The position numbers and the translations under genes are program-made. Below are positions 26,867 to 34,125 of a stretch of DNA of 64,000 nucleotides, one piece after another (position 1 is the first letter of the stretch; each line of letters opens with the position of its first letter). The notes under the pieces are model-generated. The model saw nothing but the letters and a program-made list of their open reading frames with translations, searched no databases and was not told where the DNA came from. The stretch lies in contig JAXLYX010000009.1 in the NCBI GenBank assembly GCA_046351215.1, forward strand, positions 124,001 to 188,000, given 5' to 3'. This DNA comes from JAXLYX01 sp046351215 (GTDB taxonomy: Bacteria; Myxococcota_A; Polyangia; Polyangiales; Houyiibacteriaceae).

Positions 26867-28339
26867 GGGCGGGTTCGTCTCGAGGGCGCGAGGCGGGAAC
26901 GAGCTCCTCCGCTCCGAGCCGGTCGGTCCGCGTCCCCAGCAGAGGAGCTCGACCTTCGGCTCGTCGGTCGTGAAGTCCGCCACGAGGTAGTTCCGGTAGC
27001 CCGGCACGAGCCGATCGTCCTCGAGCTTGCGCATGATCGGCGCCCACGTCCCCGTGTCGACGAAGGAGAGGCCGCCGTCGAGCGGGATCACACGCGGCTT
27101 GTGCGTGTGGCCGAACGTGACGACGCGCACGGGGAGGAGCTCGCCGATCGCGCGGGCGCACTCGGGGAGGCGGTGCTCGATCGTGAAGATGTCCTCCCCC
27201 TTCACGATCTCCTCGTACACGAAGAAGACGAGCGGGAAGACCGTCAGCGGGACCATCAGCTTGATCCAGAGCGGGATCGGCACGAGCTCGAGCACGACGC
27301 CGATCACGATCATGAGGAGGAGCATCACGACGCGGTCGATCCAGAGCTCGCGCACGATGCCGAAGAATCGTTGGGTGATCGGAGGGCGCCAGAGCCGGGC
27401 GAGCGCCTTCACGGTCTCGCGCGGCAGACCGGAGCGCTGCGTCACGGCCTCGAATTCCTCCGACTGCTCGGGCGGCTCGACGAGAAGCCGCCGCTTGAGG
27501 TCGAGGAGCTCGGTCATCACGCGGAAGCTCCCGAGGAGCCAGGGGATCGCGAGCGCCCGCTTCGAGAAGACGTAGTGGCGGAACCAATGCGCCACGTACC
27601 GGTAGACGTTGAGGATGTAGTCGGAGGCGTGGGGATTGAAGAACCCCATCCGGTTGATGAGGTGACGGTTCGAGAGGTTGCCCATCGGCAGGGCGAGCAT
27701 GCTCTCCCCGTGCATCTTCACGACGGGCCAGAGCGCGTACCGGAACGAGGTGTAGTGGTCGTATTGGTTCCCGTGCTCGACGTAGATCTCGCCGGGGACG
27801 TAGTGGAACCACGGCTCGAAGCGGACGGCCTCCTCGTCGAAGGCGAGTCCCTCCTCGAGAGCGGCGTCGCGGAGCGCCGAGACGAACGCCGTCTTCACCT
27901 CGGGGAAGTGGAATTCGCGGTCGTGGTTCCCGAGCACGTAGACCAGTCGGTGGCCGCCACCGACGAAGTGGGCGAGCGTCCTCACGAGCTCTCCGTGGAA
28001 CGAGAGCATGTGCTGGAGCTTGAAGACGGATTTCGCGGCCGTCGGATCGAGCCCGTTGACCCGCTCCGCGTGACGCACGGGCCACGGTGGATCCACCGGC
28101 ACCGCCGTCACGAGATCGAAGTCGAAGACGTCTCCGTTCAGGACGAGCACGGGCTCGGCGTCGTCCGGCGTGGTCTCGAGGAAGCGCTCGACGAGGGCCG
28201 AGACGTCGCGATCGAAGAGATACTTCTCGCGCTTGTACGCCTTCCACCCGTCGGCGTGCTCTTCCACGTCGCAGAGGTGCAGGTCGGAGAGGACGAGATA
28301 CCGGTTCCCCATGGCGGTCGTCGTCCGACGATCGACCAT
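26786..28339 (-). CDS. Membrane metallophosphoesterase with inserted hydrophobic segment
   Basis: The 517-residue protein has calcineurin-like motifs LVLSDLHLC, VLNGDVFDF, VLGNHDREF, EHGNQYDHY and, far downstream, VTFGHTHKPRVI. Between the last two blocks lie hydrophobic stretches (VVMLLLMIVIGVVLELVPI and LMVPLTVFPLVFFVY), so a membrane hairpin is inserted into the catalytic fold. ATG 28339 is the first start; ATG 28312 (MGNRYLVLS) is equally possible and closer to family N-termini. LpxH-like enzymes share the motif set, but this protein is twice their size. The substrate is unknown. The 3' end overlaps hrpB antisense by 81 bp. Confidence 0.75.
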   Translation of the reverse strand: MVDRRTTTAMGNRYLVLSDLHLCDVEEHADGWKAYKREKYLFDRDVSALVERFLETTPDDAEPVLVLNGDVFDFDLVTAVPVDPPWPVRHAERVNGLDPTAAKSVFKLQHMLSFHGELVRTLAHFVGGGHRLVYVLGNHDREFHFPEVKTAFVSALRDAALEEGLAFDEEAVRFEPWFHYVPGEIYVEHGNQYDHYTSFRYALWPVVKMHGESMLALPMGNLSNRHLINRMGFFNPHASDYILNVYRYVAHWFRHYVFSKRALAIPWLLGSFRVMTELLDLKRRLLVEPPEQSEEFEAVTQRSGLPRETVKALARLWRPPITQRFFGIVRELWIDRVVMLLLMIVIGVVLELVPIPLWIKLMVPLTVFPLVFFVYEEIVKGEDIFTIEHRLPECARAIGELLPVRVVTFGHTHKPRVIPLDGGLSFVDTGTWAPIMRKLEDDRLVPGYRNYLVADFTTDEPKVELLCWGRGPTGSERRSSFPPRALETNPPSAPPEHGRAPRSDDGDAEAFEPRKVG

Positions 28340-28414
28340 CCGGCGGCCCGTGTAAAGCCGGCCACGGCGCCTCGGCGCTGCTACGCGTTCCAGTCGACGT
28401 CGGGCGGGAGGGCG

Positions 28415-29521
28415 CTAGCCGCCCGCGGCCCCGACCCGATCCTTCGCGATCAGGTCGAAGGTCCGACGGACCTCGTCCGGATCGACGACGAAGCCCTCGC
28501 CCTCGGGCTTGCCGACCACGTACGCGAAGCCGTGGCCGTCGCGGTCGGCGTAGTCCTTGTAGACGGTGCAGAAGCGGTCGGGAGGTTGCAGCACGAAATA
28601 GTGCGCGCCCTCGTCGAGGAGCGGCATGCCGTGCATGAGGCCGCTCCCCTCGACGCCCATCAGGACCGAGGCGCCCGCGCAGGCGCGGACGATCTGGTCG
28701 ACGCTGCTCTTCAGCGGGTCGAGCACCCGCAGTCCGAGCTCCGAGGCGGCGAGCTCCGCGATCTCGAGCTCGTTCCGGAGCAGCCGGAGATCGCCGGCCG
28801 TCCCGCGGAGGAGGAAGACCCCGGGATGACGTCGCGCGCTCGTGCCGCCGAGCAGTCGCTCGCGCATCTCGACGATCCGCGCTCGCTTGCTCTCGTTGTG
28901 CCCGACGTCGTCGAAGAAGACCGCGTGGCGGATCCACGCGGCGCTCTCGCGGCGCGGTCTCATGCCGAGCCGCTCCTCGTACTCGCGCTGATGCCCCTTC
29001 GGAGCGCCCGGTCGGGCCGAGGTGAAGGGCTCCGCTTCCTTCTCGGCGAGGAGGTACGCGGGGCAATCGTCCGCGAGCCACATGCCGAACCAGCGGTGGC
29101 CGTTCCAGCTGCAATAGCTCGACGCACGATCGAGCGTGGTCTCGACCTTCAGCGTCGGAACGCGCTTCGTGCGGCCGTGGAGATGGCGCGTCGCCGAGCC
29201 CTTGTAGAGCACGCCGTCGAGGAGGACGACGTCGCGGAGCTCGTAGGCCACCGTCGGCGCGTCGTTCACCGTCTCACCCGCGAGGCTACGGCGCTGCCCG
29301 GCCTCGTCCCGGAAGACCCAGCCCGTCACACGGTCGAGCTGTCCCTCGAGGGCCAACGCCGGCTTCGTGCGCCGCTCGCCTCCGGGCGAGATCACCCGTT
29401 TCCGGAGCGCCACCTCCTGCAATGCAGGCGATGGCTTCCGGAGGACCTTCGACCTCACGACGCTCGTGAGGGGCAAGAGACTCCACACCCGCGCACCTCC
29501 ACGACCCGACCGCCGACGCAT
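28415..29521 (-). CDS. Glycosyltransferase family 61-like protein
   Basis: The 368-residue protein contains the GT61 (DUF563) landmarks: FLLRGTAGDLRLLRNELEI in the middle, then LGLRVLDPLKSSVDQI and the late SVLMGVEGSGLMHGMPL motif, followed by a C-terminal FVVDPDEVRRTF. GT61 enzymes transfer sugars to glycoproteins or capsular polysaccharides. ATG 29521 is preferred, because the upstream in-frame extension is arginine/proline rich and unlike protein. No other polysaccharide gene is adjacent, so the acceptor is unknown. The 236-bp gap to the next gene (29522-29758) shows no further feature. Confidence 0.7.
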   Translation of the reverse strand: MRRRSGRGGARVWSLLPLTSVVRSKVLRKPSPALQEVALRKRVISPGGERRTKPALALEGQLDRVTGWVFRDEAGQRRSLAGETVNDAPTVAYELRDVVLLDGVLYKGSATRHLHGRTKRVPTLKVETTLDRASSYCSWNGHRWFGMWLADDCPAYLLAEKEAEPFTSARPGAPKGHQREYEERLGMRPRRESAAWIRHAVFFDDVGHNESKRARIVEMRERLLGGTSARRHPGVFLLRGTAGDLRLLRNELEIAELAASELGLRVLDPLKSSVDQIVRACAGASVLMGVEGSGLMHGMPLLDEGAHYFVLQPPDRFCTVYKDYADRDGHGFAYVVGKPEGEGFVVDPDEVRRTFDLIAKDRVGAAGG

Positions 29522-29758
29522 GTCGGTGGCCGCGCTCGAACCCGGACGAGTTGTAGCGCGCGGGCGGGGCCCGATCAGCGGGTCTTCGCGCGGGAGGATT
29601 CGAAAAAGCCGACGGGGCGGGCCGGATGCGGCCGGATCGGACGGGAAATCCAGCGGGCTGGGCCGTCCGGCGTAGGAGGCGCTTTTCCGTGATGGATCCA
29701 TCCCCCGTCCCCCGAGCGAGGGCATGGGCGGCTTCGCCGCACCGACGGAGGTTTGGGA

Positions 29759-30187
29759 ATGGCACGGACGAATCGCATCGCGGCGCTCTCTCTCGTCGCA
29801 GGCTCGGCGCTCTTCGGGAGCGGCTGCAAGGACACGGTCTCGGCGCTCTCGGAGGCCGTCTCGCCGCCCGCCGCCGCGTCGGGACCCATCGTGCCCGGCC
29901 AGATCGGCGGCCGCTGGGGCACGCGGTGGGGAGGCAGCCAGGTCTGCAACCTCGTGCTGACCCAGGACGGAACGCAGGTGACGGGGCAGTTCACGAGCAC
30001 GGGCTCGCCTCCCGGGACCGTGACGGGCACGTTCGAGAACGACGTGCTCACGGGCACGTGGAGCGATCAGGGCGGAGGCGGCGGCAAGCTCGTGCTCACG
30101 TTCGCGCCCGACAGCCGCTCGTTCACGGGCACGTGGGGAAGCGGGGACTCGGCCACGAACGGCGGGAGCTGGACCGGCAACCGCTGA
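29759..30187 (+). CDS. Small lipoprotein, unknown
   Basis: ATG 29759 follows a GGAGG site at good distance. The 142-residue product has a lipobox (LVAGSALFGSGC) and a compact beta-rich domain made of repeated short strands (VTGQFTSTG, VTGTFENDVLTGTW, RSFTGTWGSG). This resembles the up-and-down strands of small lipocalin-like or META-type lipoproteins. It is convergent with the DUF1294 gene. Function unknown. Confidence 0.7.
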   Translation: MARTNRIAALSLVAGSALFGSGCKDTVSALSEAVSPPAAASGPIVPGQIGGRWGTRWGGSQVCNLVLTQDGTQVTGQFTSTGSPPGTVTGTFENDVLTGTWSDQGGGGGKLVLTFAPDSRSFTGTWGSGDSATNGGSWTGNR

Positions 30188-30218
30188 GCCCCGGAGGAGC
30201 CCGTGCCGGAACGGAGTC

Positions 30219-30500
30219 TCAGCGGGGCGCCATCGCGTAGGCGAGGAGCCCGACCTGGGCGAGGACGAGCACGGGCACTCCGACGGAGAAGAGCGGCTTC
30301 CGCGTCTTGTGCCTCGCGAGGCGCATGCCGACGAGGGCTCCGATCGCGCCGAACGCGGCCGCGAGCGTCATCAGCGTGCGTTCCGGCACGCGTCGGCGAT
30401 CGAGCCGTGCCTGCCGCTTGTCGTAGGCGAAGACGAGCGCGACGAGGGCGTTGTAGACGAGGGCGAGGAGCGAGAGCGGCGGGAGGATCGACTCGACCAC
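30219..30500 (-). CDS. DUF1294 small membrane protein
   Basis: The 93-residue protein has YNALVALVFAYDKRQARLDR followed by a short loop, ERTLMTLAAAFGAIGALVG and LARHKTRKPLF, the exact DUF1294 pattern (YDK and HKT signatures). It ends in a further hydrophobic helix. The GTG start at 30500 has an AGGCGGAGG ribosome site. It lies 26 bp after the DNA methylase gene on the same strand and is probably co-transcribed. The function of the family is unknown. Confidence 0.85.
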   Translation of the reverse strand: MVESILPPLSLLALVYNALVALVFAYDKRQARLDRRRVPERTLMTLAAAFGAIGALVGMRLARHKTRKPLFSVGVPVLVLAQVGLLAYAMAPR

Positions 30501-30526
30501 GGGGGCACGAACCTCCGCCTTCGCGC

Positions 30527-31720
30527 TCAGGCCTTCGCGAGCGCCACGAGGTGCTCGCGGCGATCCGCCTTGCCCGTGAAATCGGGCCGCTCCTCGGAGG
30601 CGGCCGCGATCGCACGGAGGCCGGCGCTCGGGGCGAGCTCGGCGAGGTGATCGGCGGCGTCGATGCGCTGGCCGGCGACGTCGCCGTCGCCGACGAGCAG
30701 GATCGCCATCCCGTTCCGCGAGAGCACGTCGGCGATCGACTGCAGGGTCCCGCGCGTCTCGCGATCCCAGCGCTCGACGGCGCCCGGGCCCTGCGAGCGG
30801 CGACGGGCGCCGATCTCGCCGCGGTCGAAGTCCGCGGCATCGATGCCGAGCCAGGGATAGCGGCGCGCGTGGTGCTGCACGTAGTCGTAGGTCCCGCCGT
30901 AGGGGGGCGACGTGAGCACGAGATCCGCGTGGAAGCCCCGGGGCAGGGCGTGGCGGAGATTCCGGACGTCGCCCTCGACGATGCGAGCCTCGCGGACGTG
31001 GGGCGGCACGGCGGCGCGGAGCTGGTGCCAACGCTCGGCGAGCTCCTCGCCCTTGCGCACGAAGAACTCGGTCGGCAGGCCCTTCCGGATCCGCTTCGGC
31101 ACGTGGCCCTCGGACGTGTCGGCCTTCTGCTTCGAGAACTTCACGACGATCGCCGAGAGGAGCAGGAGGAACGCCTCGCGATCGCGCGGGTCCTCGACCG
31201 TGAGGATCTCCTCCCGCAGGCCGGCGAGCTCCTTCAGCGTGTGGCCCTCGTAGTGACGGACCTCCTCGGGCGGGATCGGAGCGCGCGAGGCCACGCGCGC
31301 ACGCACGCGCTCCTCGGAGCGATCGCCGAGCTCGCGCAGCGTGCGGAGGAAGCCGTAGAGGCTGTCCGTGTCGCGGAGCTGGCACTTCACGCGTGCGAGC
31401 CGGACGGCCAGCGGATTCAGATCGACGCCGTGCGCCTCGCGGCCGGCGACCATCGCCTCGATCGCGACCGTGCCGCTCCCCGAGAAGGGATCGAGGACGG
31501 TTCCCCGATCCCCGGTCAGCTCCTTCACGAGCACGTAGGGGATCGCCGGGTGCATGCGCGCCGGGTAGGCGTGGAAGCCGTGCGTGAGCGTGTCCCGATC
31601 CTCGCTCGCGGCGGCGCGATGCGCCTCGGCGAGGAGCTCGCCGAGCTTGCGATCGCCGCGGATCTCGAGGGGGCCGCCGAGGTGCGCGAGGGGGCGGCGC
31701 ATGGGGGGGGACTGCGTCAC
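30527..31720 (-). CDS. Orphan DNA methyltransferase (N4/N6 class)
   Basis: The 397-residue protein has motif I DPFSGSGTVAIEA (about residues 77-89) and motif IV LVLTSPPYGGTYDY (near residue 268), the SPPY form used by amino-methyltransferases. The N-terminal HGFHAYPARMHP is common to this group. The SAM-binding motif precedes the catalytic motif, which fits the alpha or gamma order rather than the circularly permuted beta order. No restriction endonuclease or specificity subunit is adjacent. It could modify DNA for regulation, or it could be an RNA methylase of the same fold. Confidence 0.75.
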   Translation of the reverse strand: MTQSPPMRRPLAHLGGPLEIRGDRKLGELLAEAHRAAASEDRDTLTHGFHAYPARMHPAIPYVLVKELTGDRGTVLDPFSGSGTVAIEAMVAGREAHGVDLNPLAVRLARVKCQLRDTDSLYGFLRTLRELGDRSEERVRARVASRAPIPPEEVRHYEGHTLKELAGLREEILTVEDPRDREAFLLLLSAIVVKFSKQKADTSEGHVPKRIRKGLPTEFFVRKGEELAERWHQLRAAVPPHVREARIVEGDVRNLRHALPRGFHADLVLTSPPYGGTYDYVQHHARRYPWLGIDAADFDRGEIGARRRSQGPGAVERWDRETRGTLQSIADVLSRNGMAILLVGDGDVAGQRIDAADHLAELAPSAGLRAIAAASEERPDFTGKADRREHLVALAKA

Positions 31721-31779
31721 GGGACCCCCTCCTTGGACCGGAGGGGCCCGGGGCGCAAGGCGGGAGGACGGAACGACGA

Positions 31780-31809
31780 AGCCCGGGTCCCCGAACGGCG
31801 ACCCGGGCT
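31780..31809 (-). terminator. Hairpin downstream of the aldehyde dehydrogenase
   Basis: AGCCCGGGTC (31780-31789) and GACCCGGGCT (31800-31809) form a perfect 10-bp stem with a 10-nt loop, starting 23 bp after the dehydrogenase stop. The trailing sequence on the minus strand is only moderately T-rich (TTCGTCGTTCC). Confidence 0.6.
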
Positions 31810-31831
31810 CCTCGCGTCCGCTCGCGCGGGC

Positions 31832-33292
31832 TCAGGTGATCTCGAGCAGCTTCGTGAAGCCGTCGAGCATCTTCTTCACCTTCGGCGTGTACGGCGGGTA
31901 GAAGAACTCGAGGGCGCTCACGCGACCCTGCGTGACCACGGCGCGCTCGTGCGAGAAGCACTTGAAGCCGTAGATGCCGTGGTAGTTGCCGAGGCCGCTC
32001 TCGCCGACGCCGCCGAACGGCAGCTCCGGGTTCGCGACGTGGAGCAGCACGTTGTTGATCACCGTGCCGCCGGCCGTCGTGTTCTTCAGGATGCGCTCCT
32101 GGTTGTACGTGCTCTCGCTGAAGACGTAGAGCGCGAGCGGCTTGCCACGCGAGTGGATCGCGCGGAAGACCTCGTCGAGGCCGCGGTACTTCAGGATCGG
32201 GAGCACGGGGCCGAAGATCTCGAACTCCATCGCCGGCGAGTCCTCGGTCACGTTCGAGAGGACGGTCGGCTCGAGGTACCGCTCCGAGTTGTCGGCCTCT
32301 CCGCCGATCTCGAGGCGCGCGCCCTTCGAGACCGAGTCGTCGATCATGACCTTCAGCTTCTTCTGGCTGTTGGCATCGACGATGCGGCAGAAGTCGTCGC
32401 TGCGCTTGCGGGCCTCGGAGCTCGTGCCGTAGCGTGCCTCGATCACGCGGCGAGCCGCCGCGACGAAGGCGTCGTGACGCGACTCGTGCACGTAGATGTG
32501 GTCCGGCGCGACGCAGGTCTGACCACCGTTCAGGTACTTGCCCCAGACGATGCGCTCCGCCGCCTTCTCCACGTCCGCCGTCTCGTCGACGATGACGGGC
32601 GACTTGCCGCCGAGCTCGAGCGTGCAGCTCGCGAGGTGCTTCGCGGCGGCGGCCATCACCTGGCGGCCGACGTTGGGGCTGCCCGTGAAGAAGATGTGGT
32701 CGAAGGGCAGCTCGAGCATGATGTTCGCGATGTACGAGGGGCCCGTGAAGACCGCCACCTCGTTCGCCGGGAAGGCTTCGCGGATGATCGCGTCGATCAC
32801 CTTGCTCGTCGCCTTCACCTTGTCCGAGGGCCGCATCATGCAGACGTTGCCGGCGGAGATCGCCGCGACGAGCGGGCTCGCGAAGAGGAAGAACGGATAG
32901 TTCCACGGCGCGAGGATCAGGCAGACGCCCTTCGGCTCGTGACGGACCACGCTCTTCGTGCCGATCAGCGTCGGCGGCGCCTTGTGCGGCACCGGCTTCA
33001 TCCACTGCTTGAGGTGGCTGATCGTGTGGTTGATCTCGACGAGGGTCGGCTGGATCTCCGTGAGCTCGACCTCGGACGCGGGCTTGTGGAAGTCCTGCCA
33101 CATCGCCTGCTTCAGGTCCTCGCGCCGCGAGAGGATCACCTGCTTGAGCCGCTTCAGCTTCGCGATCCGCTCGTCCGCCGTCGTCTGCGCGACGCTCCAG
33201 CGGTTCTCCCTGAGTCGTTCGAAGGCGGCTCCGATGCGCTCCCGCATCTCCTCCTTCGGATCCTTCGCATCGAGCGGCGTCGTGTCGGCCAT
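31832..33292 (-). CDS. Aldehyde dehydrogenase, class 3 / coniferyl-type
   Basis: The 486-residue protein starts at ATG 33292 behind GGGAGGA. It carries the class 3 short form of the ALDH fold: WNYPFFLFASPLVAAISAGN for NAD(P) binding, IFFTGSPNVG, LELGGKSPV with the general-base glutamate, LNGGQTCVAPDH with the nucleophilic cysteine, and EIFGPVLPI. It has no long N-terminal extension. Class 3 enzymes oxidise medium- and long-chain or aromatic aldehydes to acids with NAD(P)+. It is a single-gene unit with its own promoter and terminator. Confidence 0.9.
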   Translation of the reverse strand: MADTTPLDAKDPKEEMRERIGAAFERLRENRWSVAQTTADERIAKLKRLKQVILSRREDLKQAMWQDFHKPASEVELTEIQPTLVEINHTISHLKQWMKPVPHKAPPTLIGTKSVVRHEPKGVCLILAPWNYPFFLFASPLVAAISAGNVCMMRPSDKVKATSKVIDAIIREAFPANEVAVFTGPSYIANIMLELPFDHIFFTGSPNVGRQVMAAAAKHLASCTLELGGKSPVIVDETADVEKAAERIVWGKYLNGGQTCVAPDHIYVHESRHDAFVAAARRVIEARYGTSSEARKRSDDFCRIVDANSQKKLKVMIDDSVSKGARLEIGGEADNSERYLEPTVLSNVTEDSPAMEFEIFGPVLPILKYRGLDEVFRAIHSRGKPLALYVFSESTYNQERILKNTTAGGTVINNVLLHVANPELPFGGVGESGLGNYHGIYGFKCFSHERAVVTQGRVSALEFFYPPYTPKVKKMLDGFTKLLEIT

Positions 33293-33320
33293 GGGTTCCT
33301 CCCTCGGGTCTGGGGCGCGA

Positions 33321-33349
33321 ATTGCGAACGGTAATTGAACGAGCGTCAA
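33321..33349 (-). promoter_or_regulatory. Sigma70-like promoter of the aldehyde dehydrogenase
   Basis: On the minus strand TTGACG (33349-33344) is followed after 17 bp by CGCAAT (33326-33321). The region is visibly less GC-rich than its surroundings. Confidence 0.4.
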
Positions 33350-33431
33350 CGTGAAACGGGTCGGGCGCCCACACCAGCGCCGATCGAGGGCCCTCGGGGA
33401 GTTTCGGTCGCACGTCGCCCGGATGGGCGAA

Positions 33432-33461
33432 GCGGTCCCCGGGGACCCTTGCGGGGACCGC
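33432..33461. other. GC-rich hairpin in the intergenic gap
   Basis: GCGGTCCCC (33432-33440) pairs with GGGGACCGC (33453-33461) around a 12-nt loop that contains part of a second GGTCCCCGGGGACC palindrome. No T run follows. It may be an mRNA leader structure or a protein-binding site for the divergent genes. Confidence 0.4.
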
Positions 33462-33540
33462 GGCCTCTTGCAGACTGGGAGCTCGGGGTTTCGCCGGGGG
33501 GGCGCACGGGAGCGGCTCGACCTCGCGGCTCCGGGGACCG

Positions 33541-34107
33541 ATGGACTCACCTCCGACGCACGCGCGCACGAAGCCGACCTGGCGGTCGTCCCTGCCATGG
33601 CTGCTCGCCCTCCTCCTGCTTCTCGCACAGGCGAGCGGAGCCCACGCGCAGACGGCGGGAGCGGGCGACGAGGAAGCCGCGGGCGCGAGCGAGCCGACCG
33701 GGACGACGACGAGCGCGCCCGCAGCCGTCCCCACGCCCGCCGCCGTCGCCGAGGGTGAATCCTCGGGCGCGCAGGGCTCGCCCGTCGGCTGGTTCGTCGG
33801 GGCCGGAGCGGCGGGCGTCACGATGATCGTCGGCGTCGCCTACTGGCTGAACCGCGACAACGCGCTCGAGGACTGCCGACAGGCGATCGCCGACGGCCTC
33901 GCCTGCAGCGACGAGGACTCCCTGCGACGCCAACGGAACGCGGGCATCTCGCTCGCCGCGATCGGCGGGGCCGCCTTGCCGGCCCTGATCGTCATGGGGG
34001 CGCTGCGCGCGCGGGACCGCGAGCCCGACGACGCCGACATGGTGTGGCTCCCGGCGGTCGATCCGACCACGCGGAGCGCCTCGCTCGGTGTGTCCGGACG
34101 ATTCTGA
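33541..34107 (+). CDS. Exported membrane-anchored protein, unknown
   Basis: The 188-residue product has an N-terminal signal (LPWLLALLLLLAQASGAHAQ) and then a 45-residue Ala/Thr/Pro-rich linker. Two hydrophobic segments (GWFVGAGAAGVTMIVGVAYW and NAGISLAAIGGAALPALIVMG) follow, separated by a loop with two cysteines (EDCRQAIADGLACSDED). It looks like a small envelope protein. I recognise no domain. It converges on the molybdopterin oxidoreductase gene with 18 bp between the stops. Confidence 0.6.
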   Translation: MDSPPTHARTKPTWRSSLPWLLALLLLLAQASGAHAQTAGAGDEEAAGASEPTGTTTSAPAAVPTPAAVAEGESSGAQGSPVGWFVGAGAAGVTMIVGVAYWLNRDNALEDCRQAIADGLACSDEDSLRRQRNAGISLAAIGGAALPALIVMGALRARDREPDDADMVWLPAVDPTTRSASLGVSGRF

Positions 34108-34125
34108 GGCGCCTCCGCGAGGTCC

